A stretch of 64,000 nt of DNA from Marchantia polymorpha subsp. ruderalis (lineage: Eukaryota; Streptophyta; Marchantiopsida; Marchantiales; Marchantiaceae). Below are positions 22,991-35,167 of the stretch, piece after piece. Every line of letters starts with the position of its first letter. Positions within the stretch are counted from its first letter, which is position 1. The notes under the pieces were generated by a model. That model was given only the letters and a program-made list of their open reading frames with translations. It was not told where the DNA came from and searched no databases. Location of the stretch: positions 2,830,001 through 2,894,000 of the forward strand of contig AP031354.1 in NCBI GenBank assembly GCA_037833965.1, in the 5' to 3' direction. A program made the position numbers and the translations under genes.

Positions 22991-23699
22991 TGGTACCTTA
23001 AAAAATTGAAAGTTTTTTTCCTTTCTCCAGTTGGTAACCATGGATTTCTTGAGTTAAGCTAAGCATATCGACCCAAGACAAAAGTTGGATGGCATTGACA
23101 ACTACGTAACTGGGGTGAGCAAATGCGAGACATTTTACGTAAGAAGTATTTTGCGGCAACTGAACTAAGCATTGATTTACCAAAATTACTACTAGCAATG
23201 TTATTCCCAAAGGAATGACTAATCAAGCACGTAAAAATGCAATAACAACCAAGCAAGAATAAGATATTACAAATAAAGATGTTTAGGAAAAAATTGACAA
23301 CATTCTTGAATAATGCAATGATGTTGTTTACTATATCGTGATGAACCGTGCGTGAGCACAATGTTCATCATATATATGTCATGTCAGACATTCATCTGAT
23401 GTAAGAAGAGTTGGAGACAATGTTTGTGTAAGATAGTAAGGATCGACGTCATTTCTTGCGTCGTAAACGGTTCAATTTCTCAAGGAGGAAGTGTTAGTAT
23501 ATTGAGTCTCATATGCATGCCGTGAAAAACTTCACTAATCAACTGTCAAAGTGCAATAATGTAATCAAAGATTCAAAAGTTATAGCAATTTTGATGAATT
23601 TGCCCACGAAGTGATCAGGATTCACTTTTTTCATTAAAACTAGTATTATTCATAATTCTTATACACTTTTGCAGTTTTTGTTTCCTCAATGATGAAAAA

Positions 23700-24340
23700 A
23701 TGACCCGTGAGATCAAATTTAAATGAATTGGCGTGTCAGCCGAGTCTCTTATTGCCGAATCTTTTATTGCGCAACAAGTATCGTTGATACAATTCTCATT
23801 GCAATCGCAATTGCCACAATCAAGACAAAGAGTTCAAATAGAAGTAGATCCGTTTAATTCCAATAATCAAACAATGATTGTGATTATCATAGCTATCAAA
23901 GGAGACATGTGAGCAACCAAAATCACAATGAGTTTAACAGCCGCCATGAATTTTGTGATTACTCTTAAAATCATTCTTCTCAAATATATACTAACTCTCT
24001 TAATCATTCTTGTCGCTCTCAAGAAAGATCTTATCACAACAACGGAAACATTTTTTCAAAGTTTGTTACTCCGAGCTTAAAATTTGGCAATTGCAATAAG
24101 TGTGGCAAACAAGGGTATGAATTGCATGAATGTTGTCAACATCAATTCCAAAAGAAGCTCAAAATGCTTTAGATATTTTACAATATTGTCAAGAACACCA
24201 AAAAGTCCAAGTCAAATAACATTAAATGTTATCTTGTCGGTCATTATGATCATCATCAGGTTATTTTTGAAGGAACTATTGTTATGTTTTTGCTAATGAA
24301 ATTGCTCCACTCATAAACAATACTACAGTGGGTGATGCGG
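23700..24340 (+). pseudogene. copia A gag relic with zinc knuckle
   Basis: An Asn/Gln/His-rich stretch is followed at 24092-24133 by CNKCGKQGYELHEC, a C-x2-C-x4-H-x4-C knuckle in which the His is replaced by Tyr. Such knuckles bind element RNA. Stops interrupt the frame. Confidence 0.55.
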
Positions 24341-25359
24341 CTAATATACTTTTAGCATTTTTGAATCAAATAGATAAAGCATTCATGGTTTTTTGAAAGC
24401 CAAAACTTTACACACTTAACTAGATTAATTCTATTCTTTCTAATCTTGAAGATCAAGTTGATCAAATCTCAAGCAAACGAGTTCTTCCGATTTGTGGAAA
24501 ATGATCACTTAACTCTAATGAGAACAAGGTGTTTGATTATTTTTTAAATTTTCTGAAGCGTAATTTGATGTTTGTTGAACATTTGACTAATTTAGTCCAT
24601 ATAGCACTTTTTAACTCCAAGATTTGTTATGTATTTTATAGAAAAAATCCACTTAGCATATTGATGCATGTAAGCAGTAGTCGCATAACAGCCTATACAG
24701 CTATTTAAGCTTGGAAATCTCCTACCAATTATCATTGCACAACACGATTTCTCCGTTCGACTCAATTTGGAATATAAAAGAGTTTAAGCGAGATCCTCAG
24801 ATTTTTTTCAATCTCTTAGACCAAGTTTTAGCGTCGCGGAATAGGTCATGTCAATTACTACAAGCATCATTTGATTGAGTCTAAGAAGTTAGCGGCCTTA
24901 GATCTTTAGATGTATCCCGACTTAGATCCTTCACATAAAATCTTTTTGTGGTACTTGTCCAAAAGTAAAGTAGAGTCAACATCATATTCCCAATCACTCT
25001 CGTACTCAAACAACACATCTATTACAGTTGTTGCATTCTGACTTATGCCAACCTCTTTCATCTGAGTCCCCAATAAAGAAATGATACATATGGATGTTTA
25101 CTAAATTTTTTAACTAAATATACCTGGATTAGTTGTTTGAGGATCAAAGATGAGACACTGCAGCAATTTTAACAATTCAAAATTATGATGAATAATAATT
25201 GCAATCGCAAGATCGCGACACTACGAACGGATAGAGAGTGAAAATATTTTTCAAGATTTATCATGCTTTTTGTGTATAGTCAATTATGCATCATGCTTAA
25301 CTTGTGTGTACATTTCACATCATGAATTTTTAAGCAAAAGAATATAAACTGTGCTTGAA

Positions 25360-25740
25360 ATGATCAAAAAGCTCACTACTTTGTGCAAAAATACCTAATT
25401 TTCTTTGGAAGTACACCTCAAGTATGGCAGTTTATATTTTAAACCAACAATTGACAAAGGCAATGCAAATATTAATACCGTTTCAACAGTTGACAAGTCA
25501 CATCTCAAATTTCAAGCACATTAGAATCTTTTGATGTGCAGCTTACATCCTACTTACAATCAAGTTTGATAAACTTTTTGCTAGATCCTTGCTAATTAAC
25601 TTTATATGATATGACATTCAATCAAAAATTTATTGTGTGTATGAAGATGTTAATGAAAAAGTGTACATTTGTGAAAACGTAAAATTCAAAGAATAATTTT
25701 TTTGGTTCGGAGTCCGTTACTATACTAGACTTGTTGATGA
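25360..25740 (+). pseudogene. copia A integrase C-terminal relic
   Basis: Broken frames read TSHISNFKHIRIF-stop-CAAY, FDKLFARS and CVYEDVNEKVYICENVKFKE. These match the order of copia integrase after the catalytic core (LRVFGC-AY, KL---S, then sKgYrvyd---kv-isrdV-F-E). Not functional. Confidence 0.6.
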
Positions 25741-26089
25741 TTTTGATATTCTACTTACTAAAAAATTGAAACCTTAAACAAGTATCTACTCTATCATTAT
25801 TGTCTTCAAGTACGCTTTATCCACTTAAGCCACACTTCACTTTTTTCCTAAGTCCACACCTACTAAAGTGATACCTCCGTCCATTTTTTGATCCACTATT
25901 TTAGATTTAGAAACATCTTCTTGTTTTAATTATTAGACCTCAACTCTTTCACCTTCATCAAGTCAATTCATCGTCAAGAGTTAATGATTTGACAACTCAA
26001 CTCCTATAGTTGACAATTATGTGAACTACAATGTTAACATTCTTGGAATTACAGTCAAATGTTATGAAGTTAGTTTATCGATTACATGG

Positions 26090-27010
26090 AAATACAACTC
26101 ACCTTCGACAAAGCAATGAAGATTCTTGAATGACACCCGTTGATGGTTGATGAGTTGAACTTCATCCACAAAAATGTATCTAAACTTTGGTCAAACTATC
26201 TCGATGAGCAAAGGTGATAACATGCAAGTGGATATTTTCAGCTTAAAGAGATCCATAATGATTCTACATTCGGACTCAAATCTCGTCTTGTAGCAAGAGG
26301 CTTCCAACAAAAAAAAGGTAAGGATTAAACTAATACCTTCGTCTTAAACGTAAAACGAGGAATTATTCAAGCAAGTAGAAACTCACGAAACACTCATATA
26401 ACGTGGTTCAACCTCAGGAGCTACATCCACGGCTGAAACTCACGAGAGAATTTACTAACACCTCAATACTAAATGCACTCACGAGTGGAAGATTTGGGGG
26501 TATATTTATACCCACAGTTAGAGACATACCTAGCTATAAATAGCTATAACCTGAGGTTACTCCAAAACCGGAGTTAACCTCAACACTTTGCTTTTGTCAT
26601 GAAGTGATTCACGGTTATATATGTTTTAGTCATTGCCAGTGCATGCGGATGTCCAATTTGTCACCCAGAATGACAAAATTGATTTCTTAAATGATCATAT
26701 GTCAGAAAACTTCTATGTAAATCAATCACCTCGCTTTATTACGAAAGGTTTTGAGTACTTCGTACGTAAACTTAATGAGCGGTTTACTGTTTAAGACAAG
26801 CTCTAAAGGCTTGGTATAAATGTTTAGACTTATATTCAAAACTAGCAAGCTTGACACGTTGTAATTCATATCCTATTCTTTATATTTTAAGATAAAAGTT
26901 TTTCAAAGTAATCTTGATGCTCTATGTAAACAACATGTACATAACAGTAAACCTTCAATTAAAATTATTTGAAATTAAATCAAATTCGATGCGTCAATAT
27001 GATATAAGTG
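26090..27010 (+). pseudogene. copia A reverse transcriptase relic, split by an LTR
   Basis: The RT start reads LKSRLVARGFQQKKGKD, the usual K-ARLVA-GF-Q--G-D motif. After the inserted LTR fragment it resumes with DVQFVTQNDKIDFLNDHMSE (family: DVK-AFLNG-L-E), then LRQALKAWYKCLD. At 26923-26934 the catalytic YVDD is YVNN, so both Asp are lost. Many stops are present. Confidence 0.7.
26365..26622 (-). mobile_element. copia LTR fragment nested in element A
   Basis: On the minus strand a TATA-like GGGTATAAATATACCCCC is followed by a GTGGATGTAGCTCCTGAGGT and AACCACGTTATAT block, the R-U5 layout also seen at 1309-1606. It separates two halves of the RT domain of copia A that would otherwise be continuous (VKRGIIQ before, VIYVLVIASACG after), so it inserted after element A. 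No internal region accompanies it, so it is a solo or truncated LTR. Confidence 0.65.
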
Positions 27011-27259
27011 ATTAAGATGAAATCTGAAAGTATTTTGGAATATAGTTATCTCGATCATCACAAGGATGATTACTTCATCAAAAATCTTATATCACCAAAA
27101 TTTAAAAAAGTTTGATATGATGGATTGTAGGCCATCTATATTACCAAATGAAGCTAGCAAATACTTGACAGAAGATATCAACAATTCTTATATAGATTTT
27201 AAATTTTACTCATAACTAGTTGACCAACAACTTTTTGCTATTAACTTCAAGTTTGATAT

Positions 27260-27960
27260 ATGTTTTGATGTGGAACTACTCTCTTGTTTTATGTCAGCTC
27301 CTTGGATGTCTCATCTAGAAATTGGACTCCAAACTTTTCAATACCTCAAACGTACTTCATTGTACTCAAACCTCAGTCTTTCGACCATGGAATATTGTTC
27401 AAACGAATATATCATAATAATTACAGGTATGTCATATCACAAACGTGACGTGATGCTCTTGTCATGACACATTTAAATTTGCATGTGCTTACGCTTTTAT
27501 ACTCGTTAGAGGATTAATATCGTGATATTCTTAGTTTCTGATCTCACTCTACTCTATGAATATAAAGCCTTGTACTTTTAGTGTACAAGAGATTGTTTGG
27601 CTACGACAACTGTTGCATGAAATCACGATGAAATCAATGCCTCTCTCTTGCAAAAACATTAAGATGATACTTACTTTGCTTCCGCTCTTCTACTGCCAAT
27701 TAATTGTGCCAATGAAAGTGCTTGCCAAAAATCTAGTCTTTCATGCAAGAAGTAAACACATAGGTATACAGCATCGTTTCATCAAAAAGCGGGTTGCTTT
27801 TAAGAATATCACAGTTTGATTCCTCTTCACAAAATTTGTAACCAGCAGACATGCTGACCAAGACTCTTATTGGTATGAAGTTTAATCAACAAAGACATTT
27901 TCTTGGTTCAACAAAGTTTGATAGCGCTACGCAAAGAATCTTTGATGACTAAAATCTTTT
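27260..27960 (+). pseudogene. copia A RNase H relic
   Basis: The frame at 27556-27819 contains VQEIVWLRQLLHEI and NLVFHARSKHIGIQHRFIKK, matching the KE-x-x-WL-x-x-LL and NPV-HaR-KHI-x-x-x-HF-R-V motifs of copia RNase H. An upstream QYLKRT matches the R-LKGT motif. A following AD-D--Y-segment corresponds to the ADilTK end. Upstream parts are out of frame. Confidence 0.7.
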
Positions 27961-28542
27961 GTCAAACGATCGTTGCTAGACAAACCGATCTCTCTCTTGT
28001 CCTAAATGGCCTATGCAAGTTCCTTGAAAAGCTAATTTCTTAAGCTCTTGCCTCCCATTGACTTAAATATACTCCTGGCCTATGGCTACAACATATTACT
28101 TTCTAGTCGGAAGCACAAAGTTTTCATCCATAATGATTAGCTCACGAAGTAGTTCACATCTACTACGACAAACATCTTCATCAAACGACAAGGTTGTGGC
28201 CTCACAAGAGCAGAGACTTTGAAGGTAAGCAGGCGGAGTATTCTTTATCACTCGATCAGGCACAAAATCTTCTCAAAAAATATTGTTGTTCATGAATCCA
28301 TCCGTGACATCCATCTTGGGATCCAATCCTTGACTAACCTCGGCGAGATTTCTACCCACATCAAGCTCTAGTCTCTTGACATACAACACCGATTGCAACG
28401 TTAGATGGCAATCACTACGTGTGGCTTTTAGCAGTGAATTCCGCCATCGCTTTCATTTCTAGTTATAAACTAAGAGAAGTAGATTTAGACTTAGATAAGT
28501 AGTTTTTAGATACTACCTTATGCACTCTAGAGCAAGGAAGTA

Positions 28543-28695
28543 TGCTACAATAAGTTAGATCTTAAACATACTCTTAGAGTGCTAATATTACATAAGACTT
28601 TACCACTATATTAATATTCAAAGGAGTGGACGCAGCTTAATCATCTAGCCATTATACTACCGTTATAGACTACAATATATGTACAAGCATACTTA
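28543..28695 (+). repeat. 3' LTR remnant of copia element A
   Basis: This is about 150 bp alignable by eye to the left LTR from 22734 (shared AGAGTGCTAATATTA, AAAGGAGTGGACG, ACAAGCA-ACTTA). Similarity fades after about 28695. Confidence 0.6.
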
Positions 28696-29940
28696 CATGA
28701 CTTACATGAGACATGACCAACATTTAGGTAACTTCAAGAGAAAGATAAAAGCGTACTTCAGTCAAATTCATTAAAGCAAGTCTCTTGTTAAAAACTACTC
28801 TCGTGATACTCTTATCTTGGCGGTAAGGAAATGCCTCATGTATAAGGAGTTGGAAATCCATTTGCAATGATATCTATGTGTTGGCTTAACAATCCTTGAA
28901 TTATCTTAGTGAAAAATCTTTTACCACTAGATAAACTAGAAGATATCATGTTTTCAGAATTAGATTAGTTGAATGTAAAAATATCCATAAAACAATAAAC
29001 AACATGTGTATTCTTCATGTGGTGTGCACGTACTTGTTAAAGAGCAGAATATTGGATAATTAAAAAAATCCTTATTTTTTATTTTTTATTTCTTCAAATA
29101 ATATGGTAATATTTTTCACACAACTTAATTTTGATATACAATTTGAAATTTTGGTCATAAAATTTGTAGAATTTATATAATATTTAAATTCATAGTATTT
29201 ACACTATATCACAATATACAATGTAAGATTTCAAAAGTTTGAACTAAAAAAAAATTTCAAAATATTTTTAGAACGCATAAAGTTTTTTACATAGATATTA
29301 ACCTACTACTTGAAGATAAAATAAGAAGTAATATATTCACAATAAATTGGCTACTTTCTTAGAGTTCATCTTTATTTACTAAGTTGAATTCAATCTAAAA
29401 AGGTTAAAGTTTACAAAGCTGTATTTTGATCTCTATATTCTTCATTGCAATTTAGTCAATTTTTATAATGTTAAAAGTCATGATTAGTGATCTCATATTG
29501 TTATCACTGTAGTTCTTTGGAAATTAATAAACCATGAAGTTCTAAATAACAATCCAATATGCCTGCGATAATCATGGCCCGCAATGTTTTGACCATGAAA
29601 AACAAGCCAAAAAAATTGTCTTATTTCACATTAGTTTACGTAGACATTTTCCAAAGATCCTTCGTATATATTTAGAATAAAACTAAATTTTAAACATGAG
29701 GTTTTGAGAATCACATAAAGTACGAACTAAAAGTAGCACCAGATAAAGATAAAATTAAGTTGATGATAATGTTGATTATTCAATTTTGTAAACATTATAC
29801 CTATGTTGGTATTTATTATATTTTGTTAGAATATACGTGAAGTAGTAGCTAATAATGGATTTAATTCAATGAACGTGGTGATTCAATTGTACCGAAGTGC
29901 CAGGAAACATAGAGCATGTGTCTCGAAAGGAATATTAAAA
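28696..29940. other. AT-rich intergenic DNA
   Basis: No motifs or usable frames are seen. Confidence 0.45.
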
Positions 29941-31365
29941 TCAGAAACTTTCTGGACATAAGCCGGCAGGGTCAGGCATGTCATCCTGGAGATCTGGCCC
30001 CGGCTTGTTCGTTTATGCACGCAAAAAAAAGTCTCCTGCCTATCGCCGACGGGAGTGCTACCTGTCTGAGTTGTTATCGCTCTCTAGTTCCATGACGGCT
30101 AAGGTACTGCGCATACCCGCGTTACAAAAGTTTTAAATATTTAATTCGGATTACGTTGAGCCAATCTGCAACAAAAAGGGAGATAATACGTGGTATATTC
30201 TTGTAGAAAGTCCTGAAGTATTAGCTAATCATTCCTTGCCTCTATGAAACAATCTTCTCTTGTTTCGAAAGAGGGATTTAATCAATACAGAAAAGTACCC
30301 TAGGATGAGGTGCGGGTGGCTCCCTTCTACTTCAAGCTCCACGTTGCATTTCTCAGTGGCTGATTATATGCCCAAAGAACCGAGTGCACGGTTACAGCCC
30401 TTACAGGGACAGCAGCTAGTGTTTCATTCATCGACCATAATTGTGACCTTCGCTTTTCCATCACAGAAGGAAAGACCTTGATAGTGTCTCACTTTTCTTT
30501 TGGAAGTGTAAACTTAAATGGAAACACCACCGACCATACGCACCAACCTGCAAGACCACTTGTCTTTGATACAGTTGATGGCGTATACTGTGGGTATAAT
30601 CATAGGGCCAACTGTGGGGTGTATACATCCTGTCCTCCAGGCAATGCCCTCAATTCCACTCATATTCATGTTTTTGTCCTGTCTCGCTAGATGGCCTACG
30701 ATTTAAAGTTCAAGCAAGTCCTGCATAGCACATTTCGCTACATTTCATTTCAAGATCAAAATGGCAAGTAGATTTCACTTTAAACTGGTAGTTTTAGCAT
30801 TATATTCCGTGCAAGATATAGATATGTATAAATTACTTTTTTGCGTGATTTAAACTTTGTATTTTATGGTGTTGTAGACAAAGAGTTAAACAAGCTCTGG
30901 AGAGAAGTGGGGACATGTTGATATACCAGAGGACATGGATCTCGATATTATTCTCTTTAAAATATTATTTAATTTTCGGTCACCAGCATCTATCCCATCA
31001 TATTTTGTTGTACACTTGGCCCTGTTCATTTGTTTCGCTGAGAGCATTAATTCATGCAATCACTAGCTATAACGTTTAAGGAGCATTGTGTTATCTATTT
31101 TTAGTTAAACTTGATGACTGGGATGTCTAAACTACTACAGCACACATTTTCTGATAGTGGGACCTAGCTCCATTGCGCTTTTGGTTTCATCACTGTCAGG
31201 CTTCACGTTCGGGTGTTCCATACCTTTTGCTATATAGATTTCTTCATCAATAATGGAGTTGTAGCCTCCAGGTGGAGTCCTGTTTATCTGCCAGACTACA
31301 ACTGCAATGACTTTGTGGCCAGGAATTATACTGAAAGTACTCGAGTAGAATGTTGTAGCGTTCGT
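29941..31365. other. Unassigned DNA of mixed composition
   Basis: Frames of 60-73 codons at 30260-30706 overlap each other in different frames and match nothing known. No RNA gene is recognised. Confidence 0.35.
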
Positions 31366-31700
31366 CGAATCACGTCAATCGAGGAAGGTTAACGGGCTCC
31401 TCCCGTTCTCTTCCGACCTACGCTTCCGAGCTAGGCCCCATTGATTGTCAAATTGAAAATTCGGGGCCTCAAATCCAGAACTAATTTTTTCGGGGACTCT
31501 TTTTTTCACTTTTCTAACGGAAAGAGCAGCGCTACGCGCCTGGCTTTGTTGTTTTAGCCAAAACTAAGCTTTTTTTGCTATTGCCTTGTCTATTACTATG
31601 CTTTCATACGCAGGAATACCCCCGTTAGCTGGATTTTGTAGCAAATTCTATTTGTTTTTTGCCGCTTTAGGCTGTAAGCGATTTCAAAAGCGAGGTGGCG
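31366..31700. other. Possible organelle-derived insertion
   Basis: Abrupt change of style: motifs such as CAGCGCTACGCGCC, GGGCTCCTCCCGTTCTC and a GGGGCCTCAAATCC block, with T-runs, resemble bryophyte mitochondrial intergenic DNA and the island at 2096-2668. No ORF longer than a few dozen codons is present. The assignment is by style only. Confidence 0.25.
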
Positions 31701-33297
31701 GACCTGAATGAAATATGCATTACTCACATGGCCGCGAGGACGCTTGGTCTCGCACGAGTGATTTAAGCATCAAGTGAAGAGATAAAATCCATTTACAGGT
31801 TAATCTTGGATTTCATACCCTCTGTTCTGAAACTCTCCCATTTGTATGAATTTACGTTACCAGCGCTTGACTGCATGAATCAAGGAGAACATTCTATATC
31901 GGACTGCACCTCATACATACTTGAAAAATGTATGAAGTGCCTCCATGATTTTTCTTGAAAGGCTGAGACTGAGAGCAGGTTTGAACAATCTCCAGCATTC
32001 CTGCTCTGGAGTTATCTACTCTCTATGTACCGCTGGTTGATTGGTGAGCATGAAATACTAATAACAATTTCTGATGTGGAAGTATAAAGAGTAGGAAAAA
32101 AAGGAATTCCGGGAACATTCTTGCTCGAGTGCCAGATTCCAGATTGCACTTTCCGTGACGTGCTTCCATGCAGACGAGCCAAGGAAAATCGATCTATTTT
32201 TTCACTTGAGTGTTGACAACGTGATATGAGCCTCACATACTTATTCTTTATTCTGAGTACAGTAACTCGAGCTCTCGACCACTGAGTCGCCCAGCAGGTC
32301 GGTATCTAAGGAATATTCCATCCGCGTGCGAACATTCGGACAGCACCTTTCGCGTGCTTGGATCCGAGCGCTGACTATGTCTCTACTACCTCGGGTACTC
32401 GGAGGCAGGAGGCAATGTAAAAAGCATAAAGTACGTGAATACCTCATGAGACCCTGGAAGTGTCAAAGTGAACCCGACAATAATACAATGTTGAACGATG
32501 AAAATAATCTGAACCATGTGGTTCAGATTGCTCACAAATAACTAAAGCAATATTTACCAAAGTCAATTTTTCTTTCTGTGAAATTCATGTATGTATCTAT
32601 TTCTATTATTTACTTCTAAGGTATAATTCAGTACACTTCAGGTGATTGGAGAACTTTGTTTTATATTAGTCAACTTCATTTTGCTTTCTTCCATGACCAG
32701 GTCGAATCAATGTCTGATATCTATACTTAGAAAACTTACAAATGTGAAGTATGCACAAACTACTAACGCTTTTTTATCATGTTGATTGTATATCTCTTTG
32801 ATGTAAAATCATCACCTTTTTCAGTTTATCATTTATAAGTTATCATGTACTTTCCAAACTTTATTGTTTATTTCAACCTTGTTAAAGCTTCATGTATAAG
32901 TCTAAGATTTATATGAAATTATCGGCTTTCATGAAAGTAAATCCTGCAATGATGTATTTTTAGTTCTTTATGAAGATCGAATTATCGATAAATTAAGTGA
33001 GCTGCTATATCTGAAACAAAGTTTACAAGTTTTTCGATGGATTTTTTATTTGATCAGTATTTACCTTTGATCACATATCCATTTTTTGGGTACCTCCTAG
33101 ATGCAAGTAATATCGAATTCTGTCACTCGATCAAACAGAACCTGAGGCATTTGAAATAGATACATATTCCGGAAAATCTTGTTTCGATTAGTTCAAGTAT
33201 CAAATTCGCACATGGTCTGAAATGTGTTGTATATTACATCGAAGTATATAGCAAGGTATACAAAATGTACACAGAAACCTTTTTCTGAGAAACGCAA
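31701..33297. other. Intergenic DNA
   Basis: No gene is recognised. A small palindrome AATCTGAACCA-TG-TGGTTCAGATT lies at about 32507-32530. A GC-richer patch at 32240-32450 has short overlapping frames on both strands. Confidence 0.4.
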
Positions 33298-33321
33298 GCT
33301 CGGTACAGTACTGTACCGAGC
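33298..33321. repeat. Perfect 24-bp palindrome without loop
   Basis: GCTCGGTACAGT is followed directly by its exact reverse complement. It lies about 60 bp left of the MITE-like element. Confidence 0.85.
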
Positions 33322-33379
33322 GTTGACCAGAGTTTCGGACGATTGCTAAGAAAGTAATTGGATTCAATTGAGTTTTCTC

Positions 33380-33730
33380 GAGTAAATTACTTGATGGGAC
33401 CCCAGGGAAACTCAAAACATTTTACCCGATGGGACCCCATAGACGGCCCTTCAACCCCACCGTCAGTGATGTTCCAATACTATCTCGAGTTATTTCGAGT
33501 AGAAAGATGAAGTCATGGTGCCCGTCGTTTTCTTAGACATGGCTGCGAAGGAGTCGCCAAAATACTCTGGCCCGACAGTGGCGGACACTCCCACTCTATA
33601 GAGCAAATCAGTAGGTTATAAGAACATGGCTGACGGTGGCCGTCGAATGGGTCCCATCGTGTAAATTGAAACGTGTTGGGTTCCTTCAAGAGGGTTGAGT
33701 TTCCAACGAGTACCATCAAGTAATTTCCTC
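33380..33730. mobile_element. MITE-like inverted-repeat element, about 350 bp
   Basis: The left end (GAGTAAATTACTTGATGG, then GAAACTCAA, GATGGGACCC, GACGGCC, CACCGTCAG) recurs in inverted order at the right end (ending CCATCAAGTAATTTCCTC). Each arm is about 90-110 bp with indels. Flanks AGTTTTCTC and AGTTTTTCT may be a decayed 9-bp target duplication, which would fit a Mutator-type MITE. There is no coding capacity. Confidence 0.6.
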
Positions 33731-34625
33731 AGTTTTTCTGTCACCGACCCTTTGTAAAATGATGTTCTCTACAACGGGAATCTTTCCACTTTGCAAAATT
33801 TCTGGCTCGATGGCTCTCTCAAACGTGTGATGAACTGCGATCCTTCTGACGTCGAAACCAGTGTCTGAGATCCTAAGTCGTGTCGCCTGTCTGCAAGGCG
33901 TCGTGTTCTCGGAGCATGAGTCCCACTGCGAGGCCAGTGGTGATATAAATGACTCGCTCTGAAGACAATTATTTGCATTTCGTCATAGCCTTTGTCTTTT
34001 CAGAACATCATGTGGTTCAACATACCTGACGTCACAGATCCGAGGAGAGCCACAAACACTTGCACGTGTGGCCGTCTCGGCTTCAACAGCCACTCGAAGC
34101 TGATGGTAGGTCAAACGCGCTTCACGTCAGTTTGCGATTTAGCAGTGTAGAACTGTTGGGTGGGAGGCAAAGACCAATTAGAGCCCCCTTGCTCTCTGCG
34201 AGGCAACTATGGGCCAGAAGATTAAGCTGGTGAGACTGAAATGGAGATGTGATGAACATGTAACCTGGAAGGAAAACGACAACAGCTCCAGCAGATTCGA
34301 AGCAAAACTGTTCAGAACACGGAGCAGTTGTCTCTGTGCTCATTGCTGCCCGCTGTCAGACAAGCAAACGTGAGGCAAGGAAATGCGAACGTTTTAAATG
34401 ATAAAGCAATCTCTCCTTCAAGCACGATATGAGCTCAATGAACGCTGGATTCGGTCCCTGATGGAGACGCCTAAATGATTGCCTTCCGTACCCTTCCAAG
34501 CAGAGAAGGAGCTACTGCCGTCGGATGCTATTCGCTCGTGTTACAGAAGGGAGCTACCTCTAGGGGAAAGACTGCGGAGTCTTTTGTACTGTATCAATGT
34601 AAATTGCCACTTCACTCCGCCAAAT
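33731..34625. other. Unassigned intergenic DNA
   Basis: Moderate GC with short overlapping frames on both strands (for example 33769-33978 and 34122-34343 minus). No family is recognised. Confidence 0.35.
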
Positions 34626-35167
34626 CGTTGGGGCTTCGAATGGCGGAGTAAGAGAAATAGCTGCAACTTTCGTACTAGAAAAGGGATCAGTTGTTATACT
34701 CACCAGTTTCTAAATGGTGGACGGTGTACAGCATAATGCGGAGAAAGATAGCTTGGGGTTACGAATGGCGTAGTGAGCGAATAGCTGCATCTGAGGAATT
34801 GGAAACTAGAACAGCAGTACATCTATCAGTGGCTGATGGTTGACAATGTAGGATGCAGAGCCCAACATTGGGTGCCCATGCACAAACCCACCCATGCCCT
34901 TGGGTTTTGGGTTACATGGGTGGGTACAGGTAATGCTATGGGTGGGGTAAGGTCGGTGCTGATAGTTATGGTCTAGTCTGGGTGCAGATTTGAAGTAAAC
35001 TGTTGGCCTCTGGTAGGATGTCGACAAAATAGCCAGGGGTTTCGAATGGCGGAGTGAGCGATATAGCTGCAACTGGAGTATTAGAAAATGGAAATTTTTA
35101 CGTCTATCATTTGTTAATAATTGAAGATATATAATATGGACAGAATAGCCTGGGATACGATATTCGT
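34626..35167. repeat. Short dispersed repeat array around a GAATGGCGGAGTGAGCGA core
   Basis: Three good copies and one partial copy of a unit of about 60 bp: 34626-34685, 34748-34806, 35028-35090 and a partial at 35146-35167. Consensus features are ATAGC-TGGGGTT-CGAATGGC, then GGAGTGAGCGA, ATAGCTGCAACT, and an AGAAA end. Between copies 2 and 3 lies a small inverted repeat (CCCACCCATG and CATGGGTGGG around 34888-34926). No coding role is seen. Confidence 0.7.

Larger units (their letters stand above)
22734..28695 (+). mobile_element. Decayed Ty1/copia retrotransposon A
   Basis: Related terminal segments starting TGTTAGAATAAGTTAG (22734) and TGCTACAATAAGTTAG (28543) form LTR remnants. Between them plus-strand copia domains appear in the correct order: gag zinc knuckle at about 24.1 kb, integrase end at 25.4-25.7 kb, RT at 26.1-27.0 kb and RNase H at 27.3-27.9 kb. 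Every domain has many stops and frameshifts. A foreign LTR fragment interrupts RT at about 26365-26620. Confidence 0.75.
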
